From: Bifidobacterium breve
GTDB lineage: Bacteria; Actinomycetota; Acidimicrobiia; Acidimicrobiales; Microtrichaceae
Reading direction: 5' to 3'
Assembly (NCBI GenBank): GCA_945901935.1
Contig: CAMDLX010000012.1
Coordinates: forward strand, 1 to 38,646
DNA: 38,646 nt
Shown: positions 1-7,540 of the stretch, piece by piece
How the letters are laid out: each line of letters starts with the position of its first letter
Position numbering within the stretch: the stretch's first letter is position 1
Made by a program: the position numbers and the translations under genes
The notes under the pieces: generated by a model
Seen by the model: only the letters and a program-made list of their open reading frames with translations
Databases searched by the model: none
Told to the model about the DNA's origin: nothing

Positions 1-294
1 ATCTTTGGGCCGGTTCTAAGCGTGATCCCGTTCCGTGATGAGGCCGAGGCTGTGATGATTGCAAACGACAGCGATTACGGGCTTTCGGGGACTCTCTGGA
101 CCCGGGACTTAGGCAGAGCGCTGCGCGTCAGTTCAGCAGTGCGCACAGGGGTGATGTCGGTCAACACAAATCGCAGCGTTCGCTACGAACTGCCCTTTGG
201 TGGGTTTAAGAAGTCGGGTGTCGGACGAGAGCTGGGAATGGCCTCGATGGATCACTACACCGAGCAAAAGACTGTGTTCTTTAGCGCTGACTGA
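1..294 (+). CDS. Aldehyde dehydrogenase, C-terminal fragment (cut by window edge)
   Basis: The reading frame is open from the first base and ends at TGA 292-294, so this is the last 97 residues of an enzyme that starts outside the window. It shows the standard C-terminal motifs of the NAD(P)-dependent aldehyde dehydrogenase superfamily: IFGPV at the very start, NDSDYGLSGTLWT, and PFGGFKKSGVGRELG near the end, which belongs to the oligomerisation/substrate-side part of the fold. The catalytic Cys and Glu lie upstream and cannot be checked. A GTG at 22 is in frame but lies inside the conserved core, so it is not a start. Substrate cannot be assigned; the tail is of the betaine/broad aldehyde dehydrogenase type. 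Confidence 0.93.
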   Translation: MFGPVLSVIPFRDEAEAVMIANDSDYGLSGTLWTRDLGRALRVSSAVRTGVMSVNTNRSVRYELPFGGFKKSGVGRELGMASMDHYTEQKTVFFSAD

Positions 295-355
295 GCATTG
301 ACTCCGTCAACCTCAACAAAGCTTCAGCCACCGCTCGTGTTACTTGCCCAGGCGA

Positions 356-1057
356 CTAGTAACCAAAGCGCTGCGCTTGCCCATCTTGAATAATCGTTGT
401 CTGCGTGCGTGCCCCGAAGCCACCCTCATCAGTAAGAGTTGGCCGTGGGCCAGTGACTTGGGTCGCGTAGAGCACGGCTAGGACTACCAGCAAGACGGCA
501 ATCAGGGTAGTCCAATGCGGCTTGCGCCGGTACCTGCTCGGAGCAGCAGGCCGAGTAGACCCAGTTAGTGCTGGGTCTCCGAGGTCTCGATAGGACACCC
601 CAGGTGGCGGAGCGATAATTCCTGCGAGCGCTACAACCTCATCAGCCGAAATTCCCATCAACCCGGCAACAAACTCGGCAGGGTACGCGCAGAGTTGCAG
701 CAGAGCGCCCGCCACTTGCTCCTCGGGAGTAGCCCGAGCAAGGCGTCGTCGCAGGGCCTCACGCAGTGATGCGTTGGCATCGGACTTCGGAGCACTAGCG
801 GATGAAATGACGGTTGCAGTCCCAGCATCCTTCGCAAGCGCGCTTGGCTGAAGTGCCTGTTGCACGGTGAACAGAGTGAGTTGCTCAAGCCATTGCCCAG
901 ACCGTTCCTCGGGAAGCTGTCGAACACGATTCACAGCCACGGCCGACACCGCTCCTGCCAACTCTGAGTCTCCTAACAGCCTGTAGGACACGGCGTAAGA
1001 ATTGGCGTGAAGGGTCTGATCGTCTTCTGGAGCGGCCATGGATCTATCAATCTTCAT
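356..1057 (-). CDS. Membrane-anchored protein with sigma-70-like region (divergent)
   Basis: 233 residues, not recognised as a named family. Residues about 17-70 are helical and loosely resemble a worn sigma region 2. Residues about 97-147 look like sigma region 4: an LREALRRRLARATPEEQ helix, then QLCAYPAEFVAGLMGISADEV, which has the spacing of the region-4 helix-turn-helix. A basic stretch (YRRKPH) leads into one strong membrane helix at about 182-201, followed by a roughly 30-residue tail that would lie outside the cell if the N-terminus is cytoplasmic. This is the layout of a cytoplasmic DNA-binding-like domain tethered to the membrane. It is divergent from the LCP gene. ATG at 1057 is used, but neither it nor ATG 1039 has a good ribosome site. 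It could instead be an anti-sigma-like or merely helical membrane protein; the sigma resemblance is by eye. Confidence 0.75.
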   Translation of the reverse strand: MKIDRSMAAPEDDQTLHANSYAVSYRLLGDSELAGAVSAVAVNRVRQLPEERSGQWLEQLTLFTVQQALQPSALAKDAGTATVISSASAPKSDANASLREALRRRLARATPEEQVAGALLQLCAYPAEFVAGLMGISADEVVALAGIIAPPPGVSYRDLGDPALTGSTRPAAPSRYRRKPHWTTLIAVLLVVLAVLYATQVTGPRPTLTDEGGFGARTQTTIIQDGQAQRFGY

Positions 1058-1070
1058 CTGAGGCGAGAGG

Positions 1071-1098
1071 TTGAACCCCGTACCGTAGGCGGGGTCAA
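1071..1098. promoter_or_regulatory. Bulged inverted repeat between divergent genes
   Basis: Left arm TTGAACCCCG (1071-1080) pairs with CGGGGTCAA (1090-1098), nine pairs with a single bulged A, around a 9-nt loop. It lies 14 bp upstream of the sigma-like gene start and in the divergent region before the LCP gene. It could be an operator or a 5' leader hairpin of the minus-strand gene. No T-run follows on either side, so a terminator is unlikely. Confidence 0.4.
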
Positions 1099-1176
1099 GC
1101 GCTGAAGAGAACCACAGGACGAACTCGTGCTGCGGGGGTGCGCCCGCGCCACCAGATTTCCAGCAAGACTAAAGCT

Positions 1177-2331
1177 ATGGCTCTGCCCCCAAGCTCGGAC
1201 AACCAACCCCCAAAAGGTCCGGGCAAACAGTTCTTCGTGCCTTCACCGAGTGCTCCCCGCGCCAAGGGTCAACAGCCAGCGCCCCCAAGGAGTGCAGGCC
1301 AGGCCCCTAGAAAGCAGACTGTCCCCGCTGCTACGGCGCCGCGTTCAACTCCAGCATCGAAGAAGTCCTCTGCCGCCAGAAGTTCACCAGGGACCAAGAG
1401 CCCCCCTACACCCAAGAAGAGTCGAACCGGCCTGCGGTGGCTCATTCTGCTTCCGATATTGTTAGTAGTCGCAATGTTTGGCCTGCTCTTCAAGGCCTAC
1501 TCCACGTACAACAAAATCCAGCGAGTAGATCTGTCAGGAGTGCTAGATCCGGTATCCGGTGACTCAACCAACTATCTTCTTGTTGGCTCCGACTCGCGTG
1601 AGGCCTTTGACCCTGAAGGCTCAAGCGGAGTGACTGGGCGTCGGAGCGACACCCTCATCGTGTTACGCACCACGCCGACTGGCTCGTCGATGATGTCGAT
1701 CCCTCGTGACCTCTGGGTCACCATTGCGAGCACTTCCAAGCCAGGCCGAATCAATGGCGCCTACAACGACGGGCCAGCAAATCTTGTCCAGACAGTCCAA
1801 CAGAATCTGAACATTCCCATCAACCACTACATGGAAGTTGGGTTTGGTTCGTTTGCTGGCTTAGTTGACGCAATCGGGGGAGTCACCATTGAGTTTGCGA
1901 ATCCTGCATTCGACGATCAATCAGGTCTCGTTGTGGATACTGCTGGCCCCGTGACTCTAGATGGGACGCAGGCCTTGGCGTATGCCCGCTCGCGGAACTA
2001 CACCGAGGTTATTGACGGTAGAGAAGTCACCGAGCCGACTGCTGATCTTGGTCGTCAGCAACGTCAGCAACAGTTCTTGCGAACTGCCCTGAAAGAGGTG
2101 GGAGCTACCCGCAACCCTTTGACCCTGCTCAGAGTTGCCGACTCTATGTCTTCGGAACTGATCATCGACTCTGATCTTGGATTTAGTGAGGCTCTGAAAT
2201 TTGTTCGCAAACTTGGTTCCTCTGACCCTGCCACGGTTGTGCTTCCTACGGAAGGGGTACGTAAAGGTAAGGCCGCGGTCCTCGTGCTCCTCGAGCCAGA
2301 GGCACAAGTTGTGCTTCAGGGTTTCCGCTAA
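1177..2331 (+). CDS. LytR-CpsA-Psr (LCP) family cell-wall glycopolymer ligase
   Basis: LCP proteins transfer lipid-linked glycopolymers (arabinogalactan, teichoic acid-like) onto peptidoglycan outside the membrane. From ATG 1177 the product has 384 residues. A basic Pro/Ala/Ser-rich cytoplasmic N-terminus of about 85 residues is followed by one membrane helix (about 86-106) and the extracellular LCP domain. Visible motifs are LLVGSDSRE, RRSDTLIVLRT, SIPRDLWVTI, RINGAYNDGP, LDGTQALAYARSR and DLGRQQRQQQFL; the conserved Arg and Asp residues that bind the pyrophosphate/metal are present. A GTG at 1138 is also in frame and would add 13 residues; ATG 1177 is preferred because the added residues are not domain sequence. 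It stands alone, divergent from the sigma-like membrane protein. Natural glycan substrate unknown. Confidence 0.93.
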   Translation: MALPPSSDNQPPKGPGKQFFVPSPSAPRAKGQQPAPPRSAGQAPRKQTVPAATAPRSTPASKKSSAARSSPGTKSPPTPKKSRTGLRWLILLPILLVVAMFGLLFKAYSTYNKIQRVDLSGVLDPVSGDSTNYLLVGSDSREAFDPEGSSGVTGRRSDTLIVLRTTPTGSSMMSIPRDLWVTIASTSKPGRINGAYNDGPANLVQTVQQNLNIPINHYMEVGFGSFAGLVDAIGGVTIEFANPAFDDQSGLVVDTAGPVTLDGTQALAYARSRNYTEVIDGREVTEPTADLGRQQRQQQFLRTALKEVGATRNPLTLLRVADSMSSELIIDSDLGFSEALKFVRKLGSSDPATVVLPTEGVRKGKAAVLVLLEPEAQVVLQGFR

Positions 2332-2391
2332 TCACCTGGGATCACTGCTCAGGAAAATGGGCATGCTGCCTGCGCTGACTACACTCGCCTC

Positions 2392-2946
2392 ATGCCTACA
2401 GAACAACCAGCAGCAGACGGATCCTCGCCACGTCAGACAAAGTTCTCGGAGCCTTTTCCGATGTACATCGATCCCTCGAAAAGTTACCAAGCAGAGATCG
2501 TCACCAACCACGGAACGATGACGGCGTTTCTGCATGCAAGCGATGCCCCAAACACCGTGAACAACTTTGTAAACCTGGCCCGGTATCACTACTACGACGG
2601 TGTCATCTTCCACCGTGTGATTCGCGAGTTCATGATTCAAGGTGGAGACCCCGAAGGCTCAGGGCGCGGCGGACCCGGGTACAGGTTTGCCGATGAACTA
2701 CCGGCAGCCGGCAAGTACAAGGTTGGCTCGCTCGCAATGGCGAATGCCGGGCCAAATACAAACGGAAGCCAGTTCTTCATCATCTCCGGAGCTGCAGGAG
2801 TTCGTCTGCCGCCTCAGTACTCGCTCTTTGGTCAGTTGATTGCTGGCGAGGATGTACTCAAGGCCATCGAGAGCCTGCCAACTGGTGCTCAGGATCGCCC
2901 CGTCAACGAGGTAGTCATCGAGTCCATCACGATCACCGAAAGCTGA
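2392..2946 (+). CDS. Cyclophilin-type peptidyl-prolyl cis-trans isomerase
   Basis: Catalyses proline cis-trans isomerisation during protein folding. 184 residues, with no signal peptide or membrane helix, so probably cytoplasmic. The first 22 residues are a polar extension and the cyclophilin domain follows. Motifs are NTVNNFVNLARYHYYDG, VIFHRVIREFMIQGGDP (catalytic Arg in FHRV; QGGDP loop), GSLAMANAGPNTNGSQFFI and YSLFGQLIAGEDVL. The usual active-site Trp is replaced by Tyr in QYSLFG, as is common in short bacterial cyclophilins, which usually lowers cyclosporin binding. ATG 2392 is used; ATG 2461 would start right at the domain. It follows the LCP gene after 60 bp on the same strand and is probably monocistronic or weakly coupled. 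Confidence 0.95.
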   Translation: MPTEQPAADGSSPRQTKFSEPFPMYIDPSKSYQAEIVTNHGTMTAFLHASDAPNTVNNFVNLARYHYYDGVIFHRVIREFMIQGGDPEGSGRGGPGYRFADELPAAGKYKVGSLAMANAGPNTNGSQFFIISGAAGVRLPPQYSLFGQLIAGEDVLKAIESLPTGAQDRPVNEVVIESITITES

Positions 2947-2972
2947 CTCGGACTAGAACTCGGACTCGGTCG

Positions 2973-2994
2973 AACTTGGCTCGGATGCCAAGTT
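2973..2994. terminator. Hairpin after the cyclophilin gene, terminator-like
   Basis: AACTTGGC (2973-2980) and GCCAAGTT (2987-2994) form a perfect 8-bp stem around a 6-nt loop, 26 bp after the cyclophilin stop. The 3' side reads GGTCTT, not a clean T-run, so an intrinsic terminator is plausible but not textbook. It sits before the start of the UbiB-like gene. Confidence 0.45.
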
Positions 2995-3025
2995 GGTCTT
3001 CGGCGCATTACTCACCTCTAGCGCG

Positions 3026-3062
3026 TGAATCCTATGAATCTTAAGAAGCCCTATGAATCCTA
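3026..3062 (+). repeat. Direct repeats duplicating the UbiB-like start region
   Basis: CCTATGAATC occurs at 3031-3040 and again at 3050-3059, and TGAATCCTA-like units occur at 3026, 3035 and 3054. The second copy contains the start codon used for the kinase-like gene (3053). The first copy contains an out-of-frame ATG (3034) that opens a 9-codon frame ending in TAG at 3061-3063, overlapping the real start. Confidence 0.75.
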
Positions 3063-4531
3063 GGAAACTGTCGCTGCTTGGCCTTGGCAGCCTTGCAGTC
3101 GGTGGCGCGCTATTTCTGGCTTTCAGAAAGCTTGCGCACCAGTCACCCAACTCCTCGGTCATCCCTACTCAGCGAGTTCGTCGATCCGCTCAGTTGGCCG
3201 TGGTTGGCGCGCGGAGCGGTGGCAACTTCGTCTCCATGAAGGCTCGAGGAGTACTCGCTACCGAGGAGCGTCGTGAGGAACTCCGGTCAGAGTTCGAACT
3301 GCAGACGGCCGAGCAGGTCACTCAGGTCCTTGGCAATATGCGCGGGGCCATGATGAAGCTCGGTCAAATGGCCAGCTATCTAGATCAGGGATTACCTGAG
3401 CCAGTAAGACAATCTCTCGCTCAGCTGCAAAACAATGCGCCTCCCATGGCCTACGCCTTGGTTGAACAGGTCATCATCGAGGAACTCGGTGGCGCACCTG
3501 ATGTTATTTTCGCCGAATTCGCTCAGCTGCCGCTAGCTGCGGCCTCGATTGGCCAAGTTCATCTCGCTACCACTCATGCTGGGCAAAAGGTGGCAGTGAA
3601 AGTGCAGTACCCGGGGGTTGATCGGGCCATAGCTGCGGATCTAGACAACACTGATCTGCTGTTCCAGATGATGAGTCTGCTTTTTCCGGGCATGGATCCT
3701 GGTCCGATTGTGGCGGAGTTAAAGGAGCGGATAGCAGAGGAGCTTGATTATGCCCTCGAGGCTGACCACCAACGAATGTTCGCCTTGGCCTATGACGGCC
3801 ACCCCTATATCCACGTCCCTCAGGTACTCGATACGCTGTCAACCCAGCGGGTTCTCACAACCGAGTTTGCCGAGGGAGTCCCTTTCTCTGAGGCGATGAC
3901 CTGGTCGGACGAGGAGCGGCAGCTAACAGCGGAGTGCTTGTACCGCTTTGCATTTGGCAGCATCTACCAGCTCAATGCCTTCAACGGTGACCCTCACCCG
4001 GGCAACTATGTGTTTCGACCCGGCGGTCAGATCACGTTCTTGGATTTCGGGCTCTGCAAGCGATTCACGGCAGCAGAAGTGCAGGTCTTTGAAGAGATGA
4101 TTCAGGCCATCGTGTTAGAGAAGGACATCGGCAAGTTCCGAGAGATTATTCAAAGAATCGGCATTCTGCCGCCTGACCTCGAGGTCCCTGATCCCGTAAT
4201 GCAGGAATACTTCGGGCACTTCTACGAGTTCGTCCTTGATGATCAGGTCATGGAGATCACACCCGAGTATTCCTCGCAGTCAGTCAGACAATTCTTTGAC
4301 CTTTCGGGACCCCACGCCGAAATCATGAAAGTTGCGAACCTGCCGCCATCAATGGTCATCATCCAGCGTATCAACCTAGGTCTCTTTGCTCTGTTCGGAG
4401 ACCTTCAGGCTCGCGGAAACTGGCGACAGATTGCTGAAGAGCTTTGGCCCTTTGTGTCGGGACCACCGTCAACTCCCATGGGGGAGAAGATCGCTGACTG
4501 GCAGACTGCTGCAGCTACTCAACAAGCCTAA
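3053..4531 (+). CDS. ABC1/UbiB/AarF-family atypical kinase
   Basis: 492 residues. This family has a protein-kinase-like fold and is mostly tied to quinone or prenyl-lipid metabolism; many members are ATPases rather than protein kinases. Motifs are the family-specific MKLGQMASYLD (about 101-111, KxGQ), AAASIGQVH (about 162-170, replacing the P-loop), VAVKVQYPGV (ATP-binding Lys about 183), EELDYALEADHQ, FNGDPHPGNYVF (catalytic loop) and FLDFGLCKR (metal-binding DFG). A short hydrophobic segment at residues 6-24 may anchor the N-terminus. An AAGAAG run precedes ATG 3053 by 5 bases. Its 3' end overlaps the convergent TadG-like gene by 17 bp. Actinobacteria usually have menaquinone, so a role in menaquinone or another isoprenoid lipid is an inference. 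Confidence 0.92.
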   Translation: MNPRKLSLLGLGSLAVGGALFLAFRKLAHQSPNSSVIPTQRVRRSAQLAVVGARSGGNFVSMKARGVLATEERREELRSEFELQTAEQVTQVLGNMRGAMMKLGQMASYLDQGLPEPVRQSLAQLQNNAPPMAYALVEQVIIEELGGAPDVIFAEFAQLPLAAASIGQVHLATTHAGQKVAVKVQYPGVDRAIAADLDNTDLLFQMMSLLFPGMDPGPIVAELKERIAEELDYALEADHQRMFALAYDGHPYIHVPQVLDTLSTQRVLTTEFAEGVPFSEAMTWSDEERQLTAECLYRFAFGSIYQLNAFNGDPHPGNYVFRPGGQITFLDFGLCKRFTAAEVQVFEEMIQAIVLEKDIGKFREIIQRIGILPPDLEVPDPVMQEYFGHFYEFVLDDQVMEITPEYSSQSVRQFFDLSGPHAEIMKVANLPPSMVIIQRINLGLFALFGDLQARGNWRQIAEELWPFVSGPPSTPMGEKIADWQTAAATQQA

Positions 4532-6290
4532 TTGGGTTGCCGAGAATGGCAGCAGACCATGTAGTGGTGTCAGTGACCCCACTAGGGAATGCAGCACGAA
4601 CCTTGATCCAGCACTGAGTGGCAACAGCCGGAGTGCATGTGTAGTTAGCCGGAATAGGGATATCTACCGTTACGCTTCGACCGTCAAATCCGTTTGCACT
4701 TGAGACGTTACTGAGCGTGCAAGTGCTGGGAGTTGAACTCAGAGTTGCCCCGTCGTTTCGCCTAAAGGCACACCCCGAGAATGTCGCAGCAAATTCAGCT
4801 GGGGGAAGAATCTGTAGCACCCCTGCCGAAGCTGCATCGCCGATATCAAACAGCGTGACTCGAAGTGTTCGCCCTGCGTCGTAGGGGAGTACTCGAGCTA
4901 GATAGAACGAAGTATTTGCAGCAGTGGCATTGGCATAAATCGGTAGACGTCCTCTGGCATTGATCGACACAGCCGAGCCGTCGACTGCTGCGAGGCCAGC
5001 TGTTCCGAAACCAGCAAAGATTGACATCCGGTTATGGCCACCATCGACAACAGACGCGCTGTACACCGTGGGTGCTGCGGCAGTGGCATTGCTTCTGACT
5101 TGCAGAATGTATTCGCCTGTCGACACCGACCCTGCTGGAATGGAGCACATAGTGACGTTCTGTCGAAAGAGTTCGGCAAAGGTGTTCGAGCCATCAGCAG
5201 CGTTAACTACAGCCTGAGCATCCTGCTTTCCATCGGTTGGGTGGAGGTACTGATAAATGGTGGGATTGCTTCCACCAGGGTCGAAGGAGGGCATCTGCTT
5301 AGTGCATCCAGCTACCACTGGATTATCTAAGTCAGACCAAGGCGTAGCGTCGGGGCCACGCACAATAAAGGTTGTCTTGGTGCCGCGTCCGCTGATGTCT
5401 TGGTCGCCTGTGCACCACGAGGTGAGACCTGGTGCAAAGCGGAGCGCTCCATCTGGGTACGGTGTTCCAGGGAGGGCCTGTAAGGCGTTCGCCTCTGACT
5501 GCGTAGGCATATTCACACCGCATGTGTCATTCACATAGGTCATAGCTGGGTCATACACCTGGATGTTCAGTGGTTGGCCCACCACTACCGATGCCACCTT
5601 GAGTGCAAAGAAGTAACCCTCGGTTGCGTACTCATCATTGTTGATTCCTGAGATCACGGTTCCTGTGCAGTTGGCTACCGAGGTCGCACAGAACTTTGCT
5701 TGAAAGCGGTCGCCAGACTTTTTGGTCGCGTTCGGCCCGGCAATATTGATCCAGAACTGAGGGGTGTTCTGAGCGCGAGCTGGGTCATTACCCAGCTTGT
5801 TCTCTGGTGATCCCATCGGCACCGGTGCTACGTACTCTGCTACTGCCTCTCGAGTTAGGTCAACACTTCTAACTCCGAGAAGTCCCACAAAATATGTTGG
5901 AATTGTCGCCTTGACCTTCACTCTCAACCGGTTTGGATTTGGCTCTTGTGACACTGTCACTGTTGCGTTCGAACCATTCTTGAAACCATTTTGACCTGTC
6001 AAGCTTCGGGCCGTCGTGGTAGCGGAAGGTAGATCCCCAGGTAGAAACGCTGCACCAGCATGTGCACCAGCATCCGCTGAGCGCTGAATCTTTTCAGCTT
6101 GGAACCACCAGTTCGACAGGTCTACGGCGAACCCTGCAAACCCCATCAGCATTATCAACATCAGGGCGAACCAGATCAGCACAACTCCGCGCTCGCCCCG
6201 CTCGCTACCTCGCTGGCGAGTAGATGCGCTATCCCTCACGCGTCCCCGGATGGAGTGGAATCCGCGCGTCACTGTCATCCGCCGGGGCAT
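4515..6290 (-). CDS. TadG-like Flp pilus-assembly/surface protein
   Basis: 591 residues (587 from the alternative start). An Arg-rich N-terminus is followed by GERGVVLIWFALMLIMLMG and a membrane helix at about 36-57. Next come VDLSNWWFQAEKIQRSADAGAHAGA, the typical Flp pilus-assembly TadE/G-like opening, and a long Thr/Ser/Ala-rich exported region with paired Cys residues (for example CGVNMP, WCTG, CSIP, CTLS), probably disulfide-bonded outside the cell. ATG 6290 is the outer start; ATG 6278 would overlap the upstream TGA as ATGA, a common coupling, and may be the real one. Cotranscribed with the TadE-like gene. The C-terminal domain of about 450 residues is not one I recognise. No TadA ATPase, TadB/C or prepilin peptidase is nearby. 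Confidence 0.85.
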   Translation of the reverse strand: MPRRMTVTRGFHSIRGRVRDSASTRQRGSERGERGVVLIWFALMLIMLMGFAGFAVDLSNWWFQAEKIQRSADAGAHAGAAFLPGDLPSATTTARSLTGQNGFKNGSNATVTVSQEPNPNRLRVKVKATIPTYFVGLLGVRSVDLTREAVAEYVAPVPMGSPENKLGNDPARAQNTPQFWINIAGPNATKKSGDRFQAKFCATSVANCTGTVISGINNDEYATEGYFFALKVASVVVGQPLNIQVYDPAMTYVNDTCGVNMPTQSEANALQALPGTPYPDGALRFAPGLTSWCTGDQDISGRGTKTTFIVRGPDATPWSDLDNPVVAGCTKQMPSFDPGGSNPTIYQYLHPTDGKQDAQAVVNAADGSNTFAELFRQNVTMCSIPAGSVSTGEYILQVRSNATAAAPTVYSASVVDGGHNRMSIFAGFGTAGLAAVDGSAVSINARGRLPIYANATAANTSFYLARVLPYDAGRTLRVTLFDIGDAASAGVLQILPPAEFAATFSGCAFRRNDGATLSSTPSTCTLSNVSSANGFDGRSVTVDIPIPANYTCTPAVATQCWIKVRAAFPSGVTDTTTWSAAILGNPIRLVE

Positions 6291-6922
6291 TGATCACTCG
6301 GTAGCGGCTCAAGGCGCATCACAGTGTGGCCAGTGACGGTTCGATTGCTGCCAAAAAACCCGGTGATGTATTTGTGCTGCACCTGAACAAATACCCCAAT
6401 GGTGTCCACAGTCACTCCGCATGCATCTGCGTTTGTCCAGCTACCTGTTGTTTGGGTCATGGTTTTGGTAGTCGGATTCCAAGTAAATTTCACGCAACTC
6501 GAGGAACAGCCGCCCGCCATTGCGTCCCCTGGGTATCCACCGAATGGGGCTCCGTCAGTTGCTGCAGGATTCACCTTGTAGACAGCCATGCCGACAGGGG
6601 TTCCGTTTGTCAGCACCTTCAGGTCTGCAGCCGATGAGAGTGCGATCTGTGTGAGTGCAGCATTCTGAGCGGAGGCTACGGATCCGGCCTGCGCATATGC
6701 AGTTGCAGCGAGTCTGGCTCCGCTGCGGGTAGAGGCTGTAGAGGTGGAATAGGAGGTGAACAGCATTCCGAACTCAATGATTCCAACCACGATAAGGATC
6801 ATGACCGGCAATACCATTGCGGCCTCCACCATGACTGCACCCTGCTGCGAGCGTGTGCGAGCATGCTGCGCTCGGCCAGAAAGAAGTCTCACCTGTTCGT
6901 TGTCGGCGCGAAACAACGACAC
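6275..6922 (-). CDS. TadE-like minor pseudopilin
   Basis: 215 residues. The N-terminal part has the TadE signature QQGAVMVEAAMVLPVMILIV with Glu at about 33 and a membrane helix at about 35-55 ending in GIIEFG. Such proteins are minor pseudopilins of Flp/Tad pili or related surface assemblies, inserted through the membrane with the C-terminus outside. The exported part has Cys pairs (GGCSSSC; DACG) that could be oxidised. The start is GTG 6922; no strong ribosome site is seen. It is upstream of and overlaps the TadG-like gene. Pilus or adhesin function is inferred from the family; no other Tad component is in the window. Confidence 0.87.
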   Translation of the reverse strand: MSLFRADNEQVRLLSGRAQHARTRSQQGAVMVEAAMVLPVMILIVVGIIEFGMLFTSYSTSTASTRSGARLAATAYAQAGSVASAQNAALTQIALSSAADLKVLTNGTPVGMAVYKVNPAATDGAPFGGYPGDAMAGGCSSSCVKFTWNPTTKTMTQTTGSWTNADACGVTVDTIGVFVQVQHKYITGFFGSNRTVTGHTVMRLEPLPSDQCPGG

Positions 6923-6975
6923 CTTTAGGTCATTTGGCCCACCTGATGATTCGTTGGACCTAGTACTTGCAATCC

Positions 6976-7533
6976 CTAGAGGACACTACGAACCAGAACC
7001 TCTGCAGCCCGGCTAGCGATCAGGTCCGTATCAAGATCTGGTTGAAAGATATGTTGGATAAATCCAGCAAAGATTTGGGCGACAAACACCTCGGAGACAG
7101 TCTCTGTGTCTTGGATCTCTGGCACGTACTGTTCGAGCAAGCTCAGAACGCCCGTCCTGAAAAGTTCCAGCATTGCCGAACCAGTTGGAAGGGCTACTGC
7201 CTGATTCCTCAGCCCCTCACCCAAGAGAAGGCGCAACACGTCCTCCTCTTCGAGAGCGCCCGACCAGAACAAGTTGAATACTGAGCGGAGGCGCTCCGGA
7301 ACATCTGCTTCAGCCTCGAGTCCCGCAACTTTAACCTGACTCGCTAGGCGCGTGTCATAGCGTCGCTCCTCAAACACACTCTGCAGCAGGGCATCCTTTG
7401 AGGGGAAGTAGTGGTAGATAGCAGCCACCTGCACGCCGCAAGCCTGAGCAAGCTGCCGCATGCTCATCGCAGCGGAACCCTCTGCCGACATCAGGCGCAG
7501 CGCCTCGTCAAGGATCCGCTCACGTTGATTCAC
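6976..7533 (-). CDS. TetR/AcrR-family transcriptional regulator
   Basis: 185 residues. The N-terminal helix-turn-helix is clear: ERILDEALRLMSAEGSAA, then MSMRQLAQACGVQVAAIYHYFPSKDALLQSVFEER (about residues 24-58), whose YHYFPSKDALL is the family hallmark. The rest is a helical ligand-binding domain with no assignable ligand. It starts with GTG 7533, only 7 bp after the P450 stop, so the two are almost certainly one transcript. A 14-bp palindrome of TetR-operator type lies upstream of the P450 gene at 8911-8924, which makes autoregulation and control of the divergent aldehyde dehydrogenase the simplest reading. Confidence 0.93.
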   Translation of the reverse strand: MNQRERILDEALRLMSAEGSAAMSMRQLAQACGVQVAAIYHYFPSKDALLQSVFEERRYDTRLASQVKVAGLEAEADVPERLRSVFNLFWSGALEEEDVLRLLLGEGLRNQAVALPTGSAMLELFRTGVLSLLEQYVPEIQDTETVSEVFVAQIFAGFIQHIFQPDLDTDLIASRAAEVLVRSVL

Positions 7534-7540
7534 AATGAGT

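Noticed and set aside
1138-1176. GTG 1138 as the LCP start
   Set aside because: It adds 13 residues without domain value; ATG 1177 is more likely, although it cannot be excluded.
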